From the NCBI GenBank assembly GCA_013400975.1, contig WBMZ01012189.1:62001-126000 (forward strand): a stretch of DNA of 64,000 nucleotides, written 5' to 3'. Below the pieces are notes generated by a model that saw only the letters and a program-made list of their open reading frames with translations, did no database searches and was not told the origin of the DNA. The DNA is from Atrichornis clamosus (taxonomy: Eukaryota; Chordata; Aves; Passeriformes; Menuridae). Numbering within the stretch: the first letter of the stretch is position 1; each line of letters opens with the position of its first letter. Positions 25,665 to 39,600 of this stretch are shown in pieces. Position numbers and translations under genes: made by a program.

Positions 25665-26740
25665 AAATCTGCATTGGTTTTGCATGGCAAGATTTTGGTA
25701 GCAGAGGGGGCCACAAGGGTGGCTGCTGTGAGAAGCAGCTGGCAGGTTTCCCCATATCCAATAAATCAAGTTCCAGATGGCTCCAAGACAGACTGACCAC
25801 TAGCCAAGGCTGAGCCCATCACTGTCAGTGGCAGTGCCTCTGGGATAATTAATGTATGCAGGATGGAGGAAAAGAAAACTGTGCCACTGCAACCGAACAG
25901 AGCAGAGTGAGAACACGTGAGAGGAAGAGCTCTGCAGACACCTAGGGCAGGGCAGAAGGAGGGGCAGGAGGTGCTCCAGGAGCCAGAGCTGGGATTCCCC
26001 TGCAGGCCCTCGTGCAGCCCATGGTGAGGCAGCCGTGCCCCTGAGCACAGGGAGGTCCACAGGGGAGACGAGATCCACCATGAGGATGGACATTGAGCAG
26101 GTGGATGCATCTGAAGGAGGCTGTGATGCCATGGAAAGCCCACGCTGGAGCAGGCTCCTGGCAGGGCCTGTGGCCCTGTGGAGAGAGGAGCCCACACCGG
26201 AGCAGGTTGCGGGCAGGGACTGCGGAGACATACGCTAGAGTCCCTATTCCCCAAGGACTGCACGCTGTGGAAGGGACCATGGTGGAACAGTTCCACGTTG
26301 AAGAAGTTCACGGAGAGCTGTCTCCTGTGGGAGAGATCCACCGCTGGAGCAGGGGAAGAGTGTGAGGAGTCCTCCCCATGAGGAGGAAGGAGCAGCCGCG
26401 ACAGTGAGTGACGAACTGACCACAACCCACATTCCCCATCCCCTGAACCACCGGGCAGCAGGAGGCAGAGAAAATCAAAAGTTAAACCCAGGAAGAAGGG
26501 AGGGGTGCAGGAAAAGTGTTTTAATATTTGGGTTCATTTCTCATTATTCTACTCTGATCGCAATGGTAATAAATGAAATAAATTTCCCCAAGTCGAGTCT
26601 GTCTTGCTGGTAACAGGAACTGGTGGGGGATCTCTCCCTGCCCTTATCTTGACCCACAAGCCTTTCATTCTATTTTCTTTCCCCTGTCTAGATGAGGAGG
26701 GAAGTGAAAGAGCAGCTTTGATGGGCACATCCATCACAAA
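25665..26740 (+). mobile_element. Solo LTR of a bird endogenous retrovirus-type family
   Basis: A GC-richer block that I recognise as a long terminal repeat dispersed in many bird genomes. Landmarks in order are 'tttgcatggcaagattttgg' near the 5' end, 'gtggctgctgtgagaagcag', 'tgcctctgggataatt', several imperfect internal repeats of a 'cacgctggagcagg'-like motif (about 26143, 26193, 26279 and 26338), 'gaggagtcctccccatgagg', an AATAAA-containing segment at about 26567-26585, 'cccaagtcgagtctgtcttg', and 'cttatcttgacccacaagcc'. The expected final bases are decayed, and an A-run follows at about 26746. No gag, pol or env sequence flanks it, so it is solo. The 219-codon minus frame at 25766-26425 is antisense to it. 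The exact subfamily is not known to me. Confidence 0.8.
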
Positions 26741-29700
26741 GTCTCAAAAAAAAAAAAAAACCCAACAAAAAGACAAGAGCCAGAATAACTAGCATTAGCC
26801 ATCAGAAAAGACAAATATTTACTTGTGCTTGTACCCTCCCAAAAAAAGAAAAAGCTAAGAGAAACATTGCAGTCCCTCAAAGGAGAAAAGAGTTTACTAC
26901 ACAAAAGCATTTTATGCTGCTGAGAATACTGCTATGCAAATAGAAGCAACTAATGTAAGAATGCACAATTCACAGATAATGCCCAAAAAAATTACTAATA
27001 CAGCTATATTTTTAAATAAATATATCAGTATATTTGTATCAATGGTTGATGCACCACTATTTCCTTAAATGCATCATCACCTCTGGCTTTAGAGTGTGGT
27101 TTTGGAGTTCTGTTCTTTAATATCCAATTATTTGTTCTTTAATTATACCAAGGATTGCATAGCTGTTTGAGAGGATTTGTCCCCTAGGTATATGAAATAT
27201 GATAAACCAGAAAATTTTCTGTCTATCAGTCCCCAGTCCAGAGATCCTGCCAACACACAGCAATCAATTTAAAACACATTATATGTCTTCAATGGTTTTC
27301 AAGGAAAAACACCTTACAATGAAGTATTTTCCAAAACTGAGCCTTTGACATGTGATGGCTGACACTGAGACACAGTTGTTGACAATATTCAAGTTCCAAA
27401 ACAACTGCCATGATTATTTAGCCATCTTTCATAACACTCACACAAAGAAAGAGGGAAAAATCGTTTAATGCATACAATTTTACATGTTTCTTTTGAATTA
27501 TTATCTTCAGGAGAGTTAGAATCCAGGAGAAAAAAAATCTATAAAATACTTGGGTATTTTTTTTGCATAGAAGTATAGGAAGAATTGTTATTTAGTGTTA
27601 TTAAGCTCTTCTAATACTTTCATTATAATTGTAAAAAGTCAAACATATGTAATTTTTCAAATACTGAGAGAACTCTCATTATGCTGATGTTCTTCATTTG
27701 CATTGTTAAAAAGCAATTGTTGTTTCCTTAGTAAGAACAGGAAAATTGTATCTGGCAAAACATTTCCACTCCTGCAACAGAGCAATGGATCATTTCCACC
27801 AGTGTAAAACCAAGCTAGATATTCCATTAGCACAAGCAGAGCAGCTATGCATCATCACTCTGAGTTCATGGACAAAGGGAAACCTTCCCTGTGTGCAATT
27901 TAATGAGTAACATAATCTAATACGTGACGTTGGCATCACCTAATTTAGTTTTGTGGAGAAATTCCTGATAGTTTGAACAAGGACAGAAAAGGAAAATATC
28001 TCAAATACTGAAATGTAAACAGATAAAAGGTAAGAAAATGCAGTAATTTAACATAGAACAGATAAACAGATCACTACAAAATTAGTAAAACTGAGACATA
28101 GCAGCACCAACCTAAACCAAAATTGAAAGTAGAAGCTTGTGTTCCATGTAATGATGACATTTCTTAAGGTATCTTCATTTGTTCATTCTCCTCAGCAGCT
28201 AACTCATTCTCATGGTGCAATAATTTCTTAACAGTTAAGATTTTAAAATTTTGGGTTTGAAAGCAAAATCTATAATTATTAAATGGAGAGACAAAAACAA
28301 GTAATAGAGCGACTTCATATTTTGCATCTAACTGAGTGATTCCTCTCACCAACTGCATTTTCGGATGCAATATTTTACCTGGAAAAGAAAAAACAAATTA
28401 TATTCTTCCTCAGTAAGTGCTTATGGTGTCTTCTCCAGTTTAACCATTAGAAACTAGGAAAGCAAGATTAGTGTTCAATATTATTCAATGTTTCCTTTTT
28501 TCCCCCCAATCCTGATGATGTGACAAGAGCTGTCCAGTGTCTCAAAAGAAGCTCATGAAGCCCAGATAGCAAATACTACATTGTTCTATCTAAACAAAAG
28601 GCCAGTAATAACAATTCACAGATACTATAAACCTAGCAGGAAATTTCCCAGACAATGTTAAATTGTTTTTCTTTCATGGGGATAAGGAACACTGATTTTT
28701 TTTTTCCCTTTGATCCTACGGAAATGTGGATTATAACTTCACACTGTTTATCTCCTCCAATAGCTTTGGAACACATTCCTCAGTTTTAACAAAATTTGAC
28801 AGAGGGATATGGCCTCGGAGATATTATGTTCCCACAAGTTTTGTGACACTAAACAGATGGGAAGAAGAGAGAGATCTTTATGTTATCACATTACATATTC
28901 CACTGAGAGAAAAACTTCAGAACACATTTCTGCTTTTTTAAAACTCAGAGTATTTCCAGGAAAGAGAACTTATGCCCTATCCAAAGAAAAAAAACTTGAG
29001 ACAAAGCATGTAAGCAGAGATAAAACACACATACACAGGATGACAACTTCCTAATTCTTGTGTTTTTGAAGTTAACTTGTTATGAAGAAGAGGCAGTGCT
29101 GGAGACACGGTGTTTATCTGTTATCTCCTACCTGGCTTTGGAGAGTTCCAGCTCCTAGCTAGTCTGATGATCTCAGTGGCAGTGATAACATTGGCAGGTT
29201 ACAGTTCATGATTCATGGGTGCTGTTCTGCAACATCTTTGTGGTAAACAGAGATCAGGACAGGATTCTTTTTCGTTTCAGGTTAGGGGGAAACCATTTAC
29301 TGATTGTATACTGATATCTTTTAAAGTACTTTTCTTTAACACTGCTGGATTTCAGCAGCAAATGACTATTTCCAGTGTTTACAGCACACTGTAAGAAAGT
29401 GTCACCTTTGCATATTTTTACCCTCCTTTATCTGAGGTTGCTGACTAGGAGTGCTACTCACAATTTCTGCCAAGTTATTCTAATATCTGCTATTTTTAAA
29501 CAAACATGTAGGAGTTGATACGCCGAGGGAAAGCCTGAGGAGCAGTGTGTTTCAGATATTTGTTTTTCCACAGTGGAGAATTATCTCTTGACTATGTAAT
29601 GGCATACCTGCCATTAGCTGCCAACTGCAATTTACTTTAAAAAAAAATCATTAAATATTCCACTTCTTGATCAACATTAGACTGTGGAAGGTTGGATGAT

Positions 29701-32700
29701 GTGTATGATAAGGTCAGTACACAGCTGAATCTCCTCAGGGTTACACAACCAGAGCTGGAGGGAACAAACTTTCCTAATAAACTTCTTCTTTTCCAAGGAA
29801 GCTTCATCTGCTCCACTTTCTTTGACTTGTCCCAAATGTACAGGCACAAAATCCCCTTCTCCTCTCTAGCTGACCTTTGCTACATTTTTTTTTTTGTCAA
29901 CTCTAATGTCAAAGCAGGCTAGCTAAAGATAACAAAACACTTTAAAAATCTGCCTTTAAAAGAGAACTGAAAGCTGCATTTACAATAAGTGCTGATATTC
30001 TTAAATTCAATCATATTTAAATTAGAGGAAATAGTTTTTGTGCATAGCTAGATAGTATTAAGTTGAGCTATTATCTGGATTTTCCTTGTATGCAAGATTA
30101 GAAGGGAGCAACACCTAGGATGGTAAGTGATTTTGTCTAAACAGACAAATAATATAAAATGTTTCGAGGAAAATCAGGCACAGAAGTCTGTGTAAAATTC
30201 GATTCTACTGAGTTAGACTAAGAAATTTCAATATTGCTAAAGACTTTCATATCTTATACAAGGTCATTATTCTTATAACCTTCTGAGCATCTCCCTGTCT
30301 CTGAATAATAGGCCTTTCCTCAAATTTCAATTATTCCCTGTGACCCAAAAATTTTGGAAAAAAATGTTCTTCAAATCCAATTTCATTTTTTCTTAGATGT
30401 TGTCTTAAAGTGTATTTCATCCTTGAATCATCTGGTAGGAAAAAAACTTAAACTGTGCTGTCTTTCTTGTCTTTTCAGTCAAATGATAATTTTAAATGAC
30501 AGATTCCAGAACAAAAATGGTGAAAAAATGTCTCATGGTCTGATGCTACACAGCTAGTTTTGCAAGTTGCAATTACAAGAGTGGGAAAACTGTAAACAAA
30601 AAGAATATTTTGAATACTAAAAAAAAAAAAATCTGCATTTCCTAATGAATACCCTCAGGCAGCTACTGCAAATATGCCTATACTGCATACAAAATGAGTT
30701 ACCAAAGGATAATGAGACGTACAAGCTAATTTTAAGCAGTTTAATCAGGATACCTTCCACGGTACAGAGCAGAGCTCAAGTCTTCCCACCCAAAAGCACC
30801 TCATTTTGGGAGGCCATTTGGAATTCCAAGTGTGAGGAATGTCTTATATCTCATACTGGGCACCTCCTGTCCTTTCTGCTTATTGTGTGTAATGTCTGTG
30901 GTGTTTAGAAAAGCTGTAGGACAGTAGTTCTACACAATTCATACTCTCATTTTGAAACAGAATGCTGAGTGCTTAATATGAGGGAAGCACCAAAGGGAGT
31001 GAAACAACCAGAGCTCTTTCAGTCTGACCCCTAATCCGCTTGCAGTTCTGTCTGGATATCTTGTTTCTATCAAGATTTAGGTCTTCCTCTCTTAACATTC
31101 AAGCTCTTGCCTGCTCTCATCACAGGGTTTTGCATACCAAAGATTCAGCAAGTCTCAGTCCTCAACTTCTCTCATAACTAAAGGCAAGTATTTAAAAGAT
31201 AGTTTCATAAATGTTCTGAGTTGGGTAGTCTCTGCTCAGAATTAATGTTGTCTCAAAAGCAAGTGCAGCACTTCTGCCAGCAGAAGACAAATTTGCTCTC
31301 TATTTTGAGCTTCAGACAAATCTTAAGCACAGCTGAAGTCATCCAAGGCATCAAATGAGAGAACGTACAGCCCTTGCATAATATCTGTCAGCATATGGCT
31401 AGCAGAGCCTGCTTGGGTCACAGGGGTGGATGCTCACAAAGTGAATGAGCACAGCTTGCTCAGGTTTTTAGGCTTGTTGAAAAGAGAGAAAAAAAAATCT
31501 GTTTCACTTCCAGGACTAGTTATATTCCTGTGTGAAGTCCTGGCAGCATACCATTTTCTTAGAAGGTGTAATTTGGAACAGTGGCTTTTTCCCACTAATG
31601 GGAGAATCTCAAAGGCTTTGTAAAGATTATGTATGCACTTAAAAGTTCAGAGGATTGTTCCAACTGCCTGAGCTACCTGAGTTTGAAGCATTTGTTCTTA
31701 GAGTTCACAAAATCAACTGGTAGGCATGGTTGTAAATTTATTTTTTTTAAAATCAGGTATCTCATACTGTTGGCTATATCATTCTAAGACTTTTTCCTGT
31801 CCTGTTACAGGAAAAAAATTGTAACTGATTTCTCTGTAAACTGATTTATCTATAAACACACTCACTGTTTCTCATGAAACGGTAAACGTGAAAAAATGCT
31901 TATTTGCTTTTCTAGACAATGTGTTTATTACTAGATATTTTGAAAACATACATTTGCACAGTTTTGTGTTCTCCCTCAAAACATGACTTTAGCCTCCAGC
32001 TGTCTTCAGCAAAACAACCCATTAAAAAAATCACTGGATCAGAGAGATCTTGAAGTCTGTACAGACACACGTTAAGAAATAGGCCTCGATGATAATATAA
32101 TCTATGGGTAGACAAACCCAGACAAAATATTAAGGCAAATCTGGCCTTTGAAATATACCAACTACCCAATTCAAAAACCAAAATATGACTATTGTAATAT
32201 AAAGCCTGTTTTCCATGGATTTGGAGTAACATTTCTTATTTTGCCTAATTGATGGTAAATACATGAGCGTGGGAAAGCACTGTCCTCAAAAACATATCCT
32301 CAAAAGTACAGTTATGAGTACGTCCCATGCAAATCATCTGTGCTCCCAAATCCTTTGAGCACCTGTCGAACTCCCATTCAAAATATTTTGATAACTACTG
32401 ATTTCCCAACTTTCCCAGTTGCCTCTAAGAACAGCATAAGCTTTTGAGGAAGAATATGGTCTAGCCAGCTGTAAATAAAAGAAACAAGCATTTGATGAAA
32501 CATGGAGGAGGGCAAGACAGGCAGCACCTTAAGCACATTTTAGTGAAAGTTTGTGGCTCTTCCATGAAGCTGAAGACCTGCTGCCTGCTTGTCATAACCT
32601 AACTGTACTCAAACTGGTGGAGTCATGTCTGACCATACATATTCATTTTCGTATTATCAATTTTTTTATTTCGATAACTGCTCTGATTATGGAGCACACT

Positions 32701-35040
32701 GCAGGTTAAAATCTCATTCAGTTTCTGTGGGACAGCTCTCAGGTGATAGGCATACTTACCACACCACATCCCAGGTGGACACAGGGAGTTCCTGTAGGAA
32801 CATCTCTCCATAAATCCAACACCTAGTTCCAGTTTACTGCAGAAACTTTCCTTCTTACAGGTGTGGATACTCCCTCTCCAAAATTCTCTTTTTGTGTGTG
32901 CACTTGACATAGTAATGCCCCACAGAGATTTTCAAGTGAGCTGAAATTATAGAGAAGAACTCAAGAAAAACCCATTATCATAGAAGGTTATTGCACTAAA
33001 CTGCTGGCAGTACTTGAGCTGACCCTGCAATGTATGGCTACATAGGGTAGCTGATATAGCCTCCACCACACATGGAATTAAAGGCATTTTACTGCACCAT
33101 TCCTGTTCTTTCATTTTAAAGCGTCAAATTAAACCTTAATAACCCCTTAATTAGGTTGCTGTATCATAAATTATTCAAAAGACATTTCACATATTCCACA
33201 GTAAACTGAATTCCTTCAGTTCTTTGGCACACAAATACCTCATTTCAAATATTTACAGAGGAACATGCCAGAAACCCGGTTCAAAGGAGTTTTGACAAAT
33301 CAGAAAAGTTTTACTAAAATATAATCCCAAACATATGGTTTCTTTTGCTCATGCAATTTCTGAGCCCAGCTGAAATTGATAGCTGATGAAGAATGAACAG
33401 AAAAAGCTACAAGTTTAATATGAAAATTAAATATTCTATGAAAAGATTAAGTTTCATTTCCACTAAGGAAGAAATTTGTCTTTAGCTCCAGTGGAAGCAG
33501 GACTGGCTTCCAAATGGTGCCAGGTTTCAGAGACACAGTGAGGAAGATGTAGTGTCTCACAGAACATAGGATTTCAAATGTCCTTTTTGAGACTCATTTT
33601 TAACAGTCACCTTGGATCCAAACCTAAGCAAGACCCCTGAAAACTCAAGAGCTAAAAGAAACAAACGAAGCAATCTGTGGTTTTAGAAAAAAAAAAAGTT
33701 TGATAATATTTAAGCCTCTGGTCATTTTTTTATTAGTATTTTTTTTCCCAGTGAGAAAACTCAGGCCTCCTTAGTGTTAGCTGTTCTGATAACACATTAT
33801 TCCAATGCAAAGTCTTCCTCTTTACTCTGCCTTGCTGCTTTATGCCCAACAGTGCTTTCAACTCATCACTTAGTGTCAGAACACATAGCAACATGTGTAA
33901 AAACACATCTTTTGGAAAGAAATCCTCATATTTTCCTGCAGCAGCAATCATTTCATACTTCTTACAGTCAGACTTGAAGTTGGTAAGTGCACTGGATTAA
34001 AAATGTGTTCTTAATAAATGTTCCAAATAAGCTTAATAAATGCTTCCTATAAGCTTTACAGCCTATTATGAGGTAGAATGTTTTTCTGGTCCAAATTCAG
34101 CAAAGATCCAAACCTACACTAGAGAATTTTTCCCAAATTGTAGTGTTTCACTTTATTCTAGAAAAGCAAGGAATCTGAAGGTGTTGTAGCAGCAGAACAG
34201 ATACTTTATTATGGCTAATAATAAATAGCACCTTTTTCCTTCATCCCATCACCAACTGCACTCAGAGAAGCCTGCTTCTGGAGCAAGGTTGTTATTCTCA
34301 CATTATTTATTTCTGAACAGCAGGAGTCCTGTTCAATAATTTCTGTGAAGACTGAATGAAATATATGCCTAGAAATTGATATCTGCTGCTCCCAAAAGCC
34401 AGCATGGTATTTCAACTGCACTTGTTTATTTGAGTCTTCCCCTTAGTCCTGAATCTGGACTAAAGATGATGCAAGGGTTTGCTAAAAAATAAATTTAAAA
34501 GACCACCCACACGATATATATTAAGAAGCCCAAATCAGTTCTTGGTTGCAAATAGCAACACTGGTAGTCAAGTGCAGGTGAAAAAATATGTTATCTAAGG
34601 TTAAGTGGATTTCTGAACAAATAATACTCATTCCTGATTCCTGCTACGAATATTATATAGAGAAAATTTCTATATTTAGATCATCTCTATTTTAGCATAT
34701 CTTTTATTTTGTAAAATATCTTGACTATTAAAGTTGGCAGCTAGCTTTATAACTGTAAAATTTGTTAAAAGTGTCTGACCTTTCTGGATGGCACTACAAA
34801 CTTGTAAGCTCTGCTAAATATGGCAGTGAGCAGTTCAGATTGTCAGCCTAAGTTCCATTTCTTCAATTTGTTATGTCAGTTCACAGGAATTTTTATGAAA
34901 TTAGGGGATTCAAAGACTCACATCAGAAAATAGCATTCAACCAACTAAGCTTCAACAAAAGAACACCGCCATTTCATTTTAGGATATTTTGTGCAAGATG
35001 TATTTTCAAGAAAGGAGTTAGAATAAATGAGGTTCTAGAG
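26741..35040. other. Unique AT-rich DNA, no recognised gene
   Basis: About 8.3 kb in which I recognise no gene and no interspersed repeat apart from the A-run next to the LTR. Short open frames lack motifs. A good minus-strand splice acceptor at about 28371 opens a frame that ends at 28164, but no second exon supports it. Confidence 0.55.
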
Positions 35041-35290
35041 AATCATGGAATCCTTTCAGTTGGCAAAGACCTCAGAGGCCATCGTGTCCAACCAGTAACC
35101 CAGCACTGCCAACACCACCACTAAATCATGTCCCCATCTACATGTCTTTTAAACACATCCAGAGATGGTGGCTCCACTCCCTGGGCAGCCTTTTCCAGAG
35201 TTTGATAACCCTTTGGGTGGAGAATTTTTTCCTCATCTATAAACCTCCCTCTAACCTGCCCCCTGGATGCACAGGGGAAAAAATTAATTA
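35041..35290 (-). mobile_element. CR1 LINE, 5'-truncated 3' end
   Basis: The reverse complement carries a CR1 3' end. In plus orientation it starts 'aatcatggaatcctttcagt', then 'ggcaaagacctcagaggcca', 'gtccaaccagtaacccagca', 'catgtcttttaaacacatcc', 'agatggtggctccactccct' and 'gggcagccttttccagagtt'. It fades after about 35290. This is a non-coding, 5'-truncated dead copy of an age broadly similar to the copy at 5785. Confidence 0.95.
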
Positions 35291-38200
35291 GGAAATCATT
35301 ATTAACTCTCTCCACACTTGATCCAGCTGCAGAAAAGACACTTTAAAATGTTGGTAAACAAGTTCCAGTCTCAGTAAGAAAACTTGTTTAACAATCTCAT
35401 AGCTTTAGGTGAAGATAAAAAGTACCTTAGGGATGAAAATCAGATGTTACTGCAGTTGCTTGAGCTGTCAGAAAAACACCAATAATACAAGTTAGAGAAT
35501 CCACTTAATATCCAGTGCAAGGCTGAGACAGAACCCTGCTTAATGAGAGAGGCTGATGGGGTGAGAGGGAGCACTATCAGCTCTGACAGATTCTCTCCTG
35601 TTATAAAAAGGAAGTCTTTTACCAGAGAGGAGAAAATTATACCAAATTCCCAAGGAGAGTGCAATATCCAGGAGAAGTGATTTTGGCTGATGCCTGCCAA
35701 AGCAGAGGGGGTACAAAATGCAGATTATAGGCAGCAGCTCTTCAACCAGAACTTCTGGGGACAGAACAGGGTAGTCACAATGACATTTTGTCCTGCCTTT
35801 TCTCTCAAACGGCTTTAGAGGAACTCGAGTCAAAGGAACTCATACACCAAGCCAAGAAATCAAGGGAACTCTTCCTAAAGATTTGCACTTCAGCTCAGCT
35901 ACTCAGAAGTTCAGACCAGTGTTCACATGGGACTGGAGATCAGGGTCTCTGAAAAACATAGTTCTAAGACTGAAAAGTATTCATGATATAAATTATTCTG
36001 CAGTCCCCACTAATTTAAATAGATAGCATATATTTAAAATATGTGATACATTCATCATTCTTCATTTAGTTATCTTTTTCCAGAGGGTTTGGGCAGGTTT
36101 CTAAAGAGGGAACAAGCATAGATCCATTATTTGGCTGAATGCTTAAAACACCTGTTCTGTCTTGTCTGCAGTCCCTATGAAACCAAGACAACTGAAAAAC
36201 TCTCCAATTTCTCCACAGCTCAGAAACCTTTTCCCCTCATGAATGCAAGATGGTTTTTCCTTAATAAAACTTACTGCCAGAAAACAAAATTCTTGGGCAG
36301 TGCCTACTTACAGAACATTTGTATTTTCACAAGTCCCATGGCCACAAAATGATTCCATCTGAACAACAAAAAAATTCAGATAAAAGAAGAAATAACACAG
36401 ATTTTCAACAGATTTACCTACACAATAATCTGTTACAATTTTGATATACAATATCAATAAAATTCTCAAAAATAAAATAGAAATTATAAACTATGGTTGT
36501 GGATGAAGACACAAGTTTAAACACTCAAAAGTCAAGATATTTCTGAAACATAAGACAGGTAGTTATTAATATCACACAGTACCATATAGCAAAAAAAAAG
36601 CCTTAAAAAGTCAGACTTTAAGACAGAAATATGAACTCTGGCTATACACTGCCTTCTGTACCCTCTCCTCCCATTGGTTTTTCAGGTGTATCAGATCAGA
36701 GCACTTTAACCAGAGGAACTTGCAACAGGCACTAAAGAATTCTCCAAAGAAACAAACTGAAAATATAATCTCAGGACGACAGAGAAGAAGAGCGATCAAA
36801 GATTCATTCCAGTTAAGTATTTGGCCTAGATTTGTCCAAAAGGGTTTCTTTGTCTGCCCTGCTTCCTTTAATATGCTTAGAAAAGTTCAGATAAGGAATA
36901 TTTTCAAATGGCTACTATTTTTCTACAGCCTTTATTCTATACATCCAAGGTCTTTATGGAAATCTTAATATCTTGACTTTGATAACTTCTTGGCTTGATA
37001 ATTCCCATTGAACTGACCATCCTGAGAAAAAGTATGTTTGTCTTCCTGATTCCCTTACTTTATCTGTAAAGCTGAAATTGTGTGGAAAAGAACCTGTAGG
37101 AGCAAAGTATCTATTAAATTGCACAGAACAGCTCTATGGGGGCCAGAGAAAATATCCTTTTTATAGGCATTTCTATGGATAATTTTTTCCTTTTTTATTT
37201 TCCTTCAACCTGTCTCTTACTGTTTGTTTCCACTTCCTCTTCCTCTTTTACTTGATTTGACAGGATTGCACTACAAATTCTGCACTACTCATTGCTTTTT
37301 CAATTTCTCACTCGCAGATGGAATCCCTGAATTCCTGACCTTACCACTACCACCTCCCACCCATCTCAGTGATATCATTTATCTCCAGTGGTCTCCTTTA
37401 CAGGCCACTGGCACCTCTATCTGCCAGCAAAGACCCAGCAATGCCAAAGGCCTCAAGATCATACACCCATGATTTAGTTTTGTCCATCCCAAAAAAGTCC
37501 TGCTTAGAATACAACTCCCACCATCCCTGGGTGTGATTAACTAACAGAAAACCAGTGAAATACACATCCAAAATTAAGTTAAATTGTCTCTGTTTATATG
37601 GTCACATAAATCCCCCAGTCTGCAGGAGAAAAACAGATTGCACTAGGTGTGGAAAAGAAGTTCATGTTAGTCTTCCATTGCAGGGCATAACAGGAAAAAA
37701 TCCCAGGATACAGGCAAGATGTTCCTGAAAATTACAGCTATAATTATGGCTACCATCTCTCCTTTGTCAGCCTCCTGGCAAGCAGAGAGGTTTTGCCTTG
37801 GATCACGTGTAATTGAACTGTTCTTTCTCCTTCCTGAAACACAGCATCAAGCCCTCCCTATTAAAAATAAACACAGAGACCACAGCTATAAGCAAAGTGA
37901 AACTAAATACTGAACCTTAATAAGGTACAATTTGGCAGAAACAAACTATTTTTGGGTCATCTGCATAAATAAAATAGAGCAACTACTTAAATTTAGCTTT
38001 AACATTAGATGAATTACACCAGCACTAAATTAAATCCCATTCAAGGTCTCTGTATTGCTTTACCATGCCAGTGGTAGAAGCTGCAGTGCAGATGAGGTAT
38101 GTTACTTCATACCTCATTAAAACAAAACAGCTTCCAGCTACTGAAACTTACATTTGCATTATTCCCAAAATTGCATTCTATCATAATGACATTTGAAGTG

Positions 38201-38889
38201 AATTCAGAAAGAATTGCTATTGTTGGAATGAATTGCCATCTCTTGTAAAGGAGAGACTGCCACAAGCATAATTAATCTCAAACTACATCAGACAATATTT
38301 CTCCCACTTACTGGTAGTATTAATGAGATCTGCTGTAAATGAAACTGGTAAAATTGGGAATAGCAGGTTCACAAAGCAATGTATTCGTGTGTTCCAGGAG
38401 ATTTCAACAGACTGAACAACAACGATCTCCAGAATATAATTATGCAAATATTTTATTCTTTTCATTTAGTTTAAGTTAACTCTATATTAAGCATGCCCTC
38501 ACGAGCAAGATGTTGGATGTGAAACGTAATTTTTTTTTATGTTGTTATCTTTGAATCTGTGTTTAATGATAAGAGACAGAATTATTTGACACTTGTTTGC
38601 CATCTTTTAAATCCATTTACTTCAGTTTGAGGAAAAAGGCAAGCTGTCTATCATCTTAATAACAGAAGACACAATATTGCTGCTGTTTCATGCCACTGTG
38701 AAGTAGTATTGGCTATAAAGGTAACTACTTCTCTGTCATCCAGCAAACTAGGAGCAAAAAAAAAGGGATGACTGGAGAGTTTCATATATATGGTGACAAA
38801 AGTAGTGAAAATAACAGAACATGGTGGATCCTTTTCTGTTCCAGGGCTACTGACTTAGCTGCTACATTTTAGTGGAGCTCCCACTGAAT
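35291..38889. other. Unique DNA, no recognised gene
   Basis: I see no gene or repeat here. Open frames on both strands at about 35440-35833 lack recognisable motifs. Confidence 0.55.
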
Positions 38890-39600
38890 TCTACAGTCAT
38901 AGAAAATATGTCTGAAACAGGTCCTGAGAAGCCATTTATTATTTCAGCCCCATTTCAAGGCAAATATGTGTCATATCCAAGTCCATCCTAACTGGTATTT
39001 ATCTAACCTGACTTTAAAACCTTTGAGAATTAAGATTCAAAAATCTGCTTTGCTGTTTTACCATTAGAAAGTTGGTAATAATTACATGCATTTTTTTGGC
39101 TGTAATTTAAGCTTAGTAATTCTGGTCCTGTCAATCACACGGAAAACAAATTATGTCCTTCTGCTAAATAATTCCAGGTCATTAATGCCTAAGATGTCTT
39201 GTCTGGATTTCTAACCTTTTGTGACTTGCTTTTTAGCTCTTTTCAGATAGTTCTTTATTTTCTTTTTTTAAATACACTAAGACAGACATAACTGCTGAAC
39301 TGCTGTGCAAAGCAGAGGCATTATTTTTCACATCATCCAGGCTACACTCATTTTCAAATACAACCCAGCGTGGCTCCTGTTCTTCTTGCAATAATTTAAA
39401 ACTGTAGAATCACGTTCAATTTACAAACCACTGTAACACCAAAATCCTTTCCTGAAGAACTGGTACTAATCCATTTATTTTCACATCCTTGTTTGCCATT
39501 TAGAACTCCCATTCACAGCATCTTGCATATGCTATTCTCAAAATTAATACTAATTTTAAAGTTATCACTTCAATTTGCAAAAATTATTTTTCTATTCAAG
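38890..39600 (-). mobile_element. Ancient CR1 LINE, about 700-bp 3' fragment
   Basis: On the minus strand this matches the layout of an old CR1 lineage shared by birds, crocodilians and turtles. In plus orientation the landmarks are 'ctacagtcatagaaaatatg', 'cctaactggtatttatctaa', 'cctgactttaaaacctttga', 'ctgtaatttaagcttagtaa' and 'ttctggtcctgtcaatcac'. Further on come a segment like the conserved coding part ('tcatccaggctacactcatt') and 'ccaaaatcctttcctgaaga', corresponding to the usual 'ccagatccctttcc' stretch. Divergence is high with many small gaps, so no frame survives. The match is by eye and the outer limits are approximate. Confidence 0.75.

Noticed and set aside
25766..26425. 219-codon minus-strand open frame and its 112-143-codon neighbours
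   Set aside because: It lies wholly inside the bird LTR on the antisense strand. Its openness follows from the GC-rich repeat, and it has no recognisable domain or splice context.
28164..28371. Minus-strand frame behind a strong acceptor at about 28371
   Set aside because: The acceptor is good, but the interior looks intronic, there is no clear donor, and no partner exon fits.
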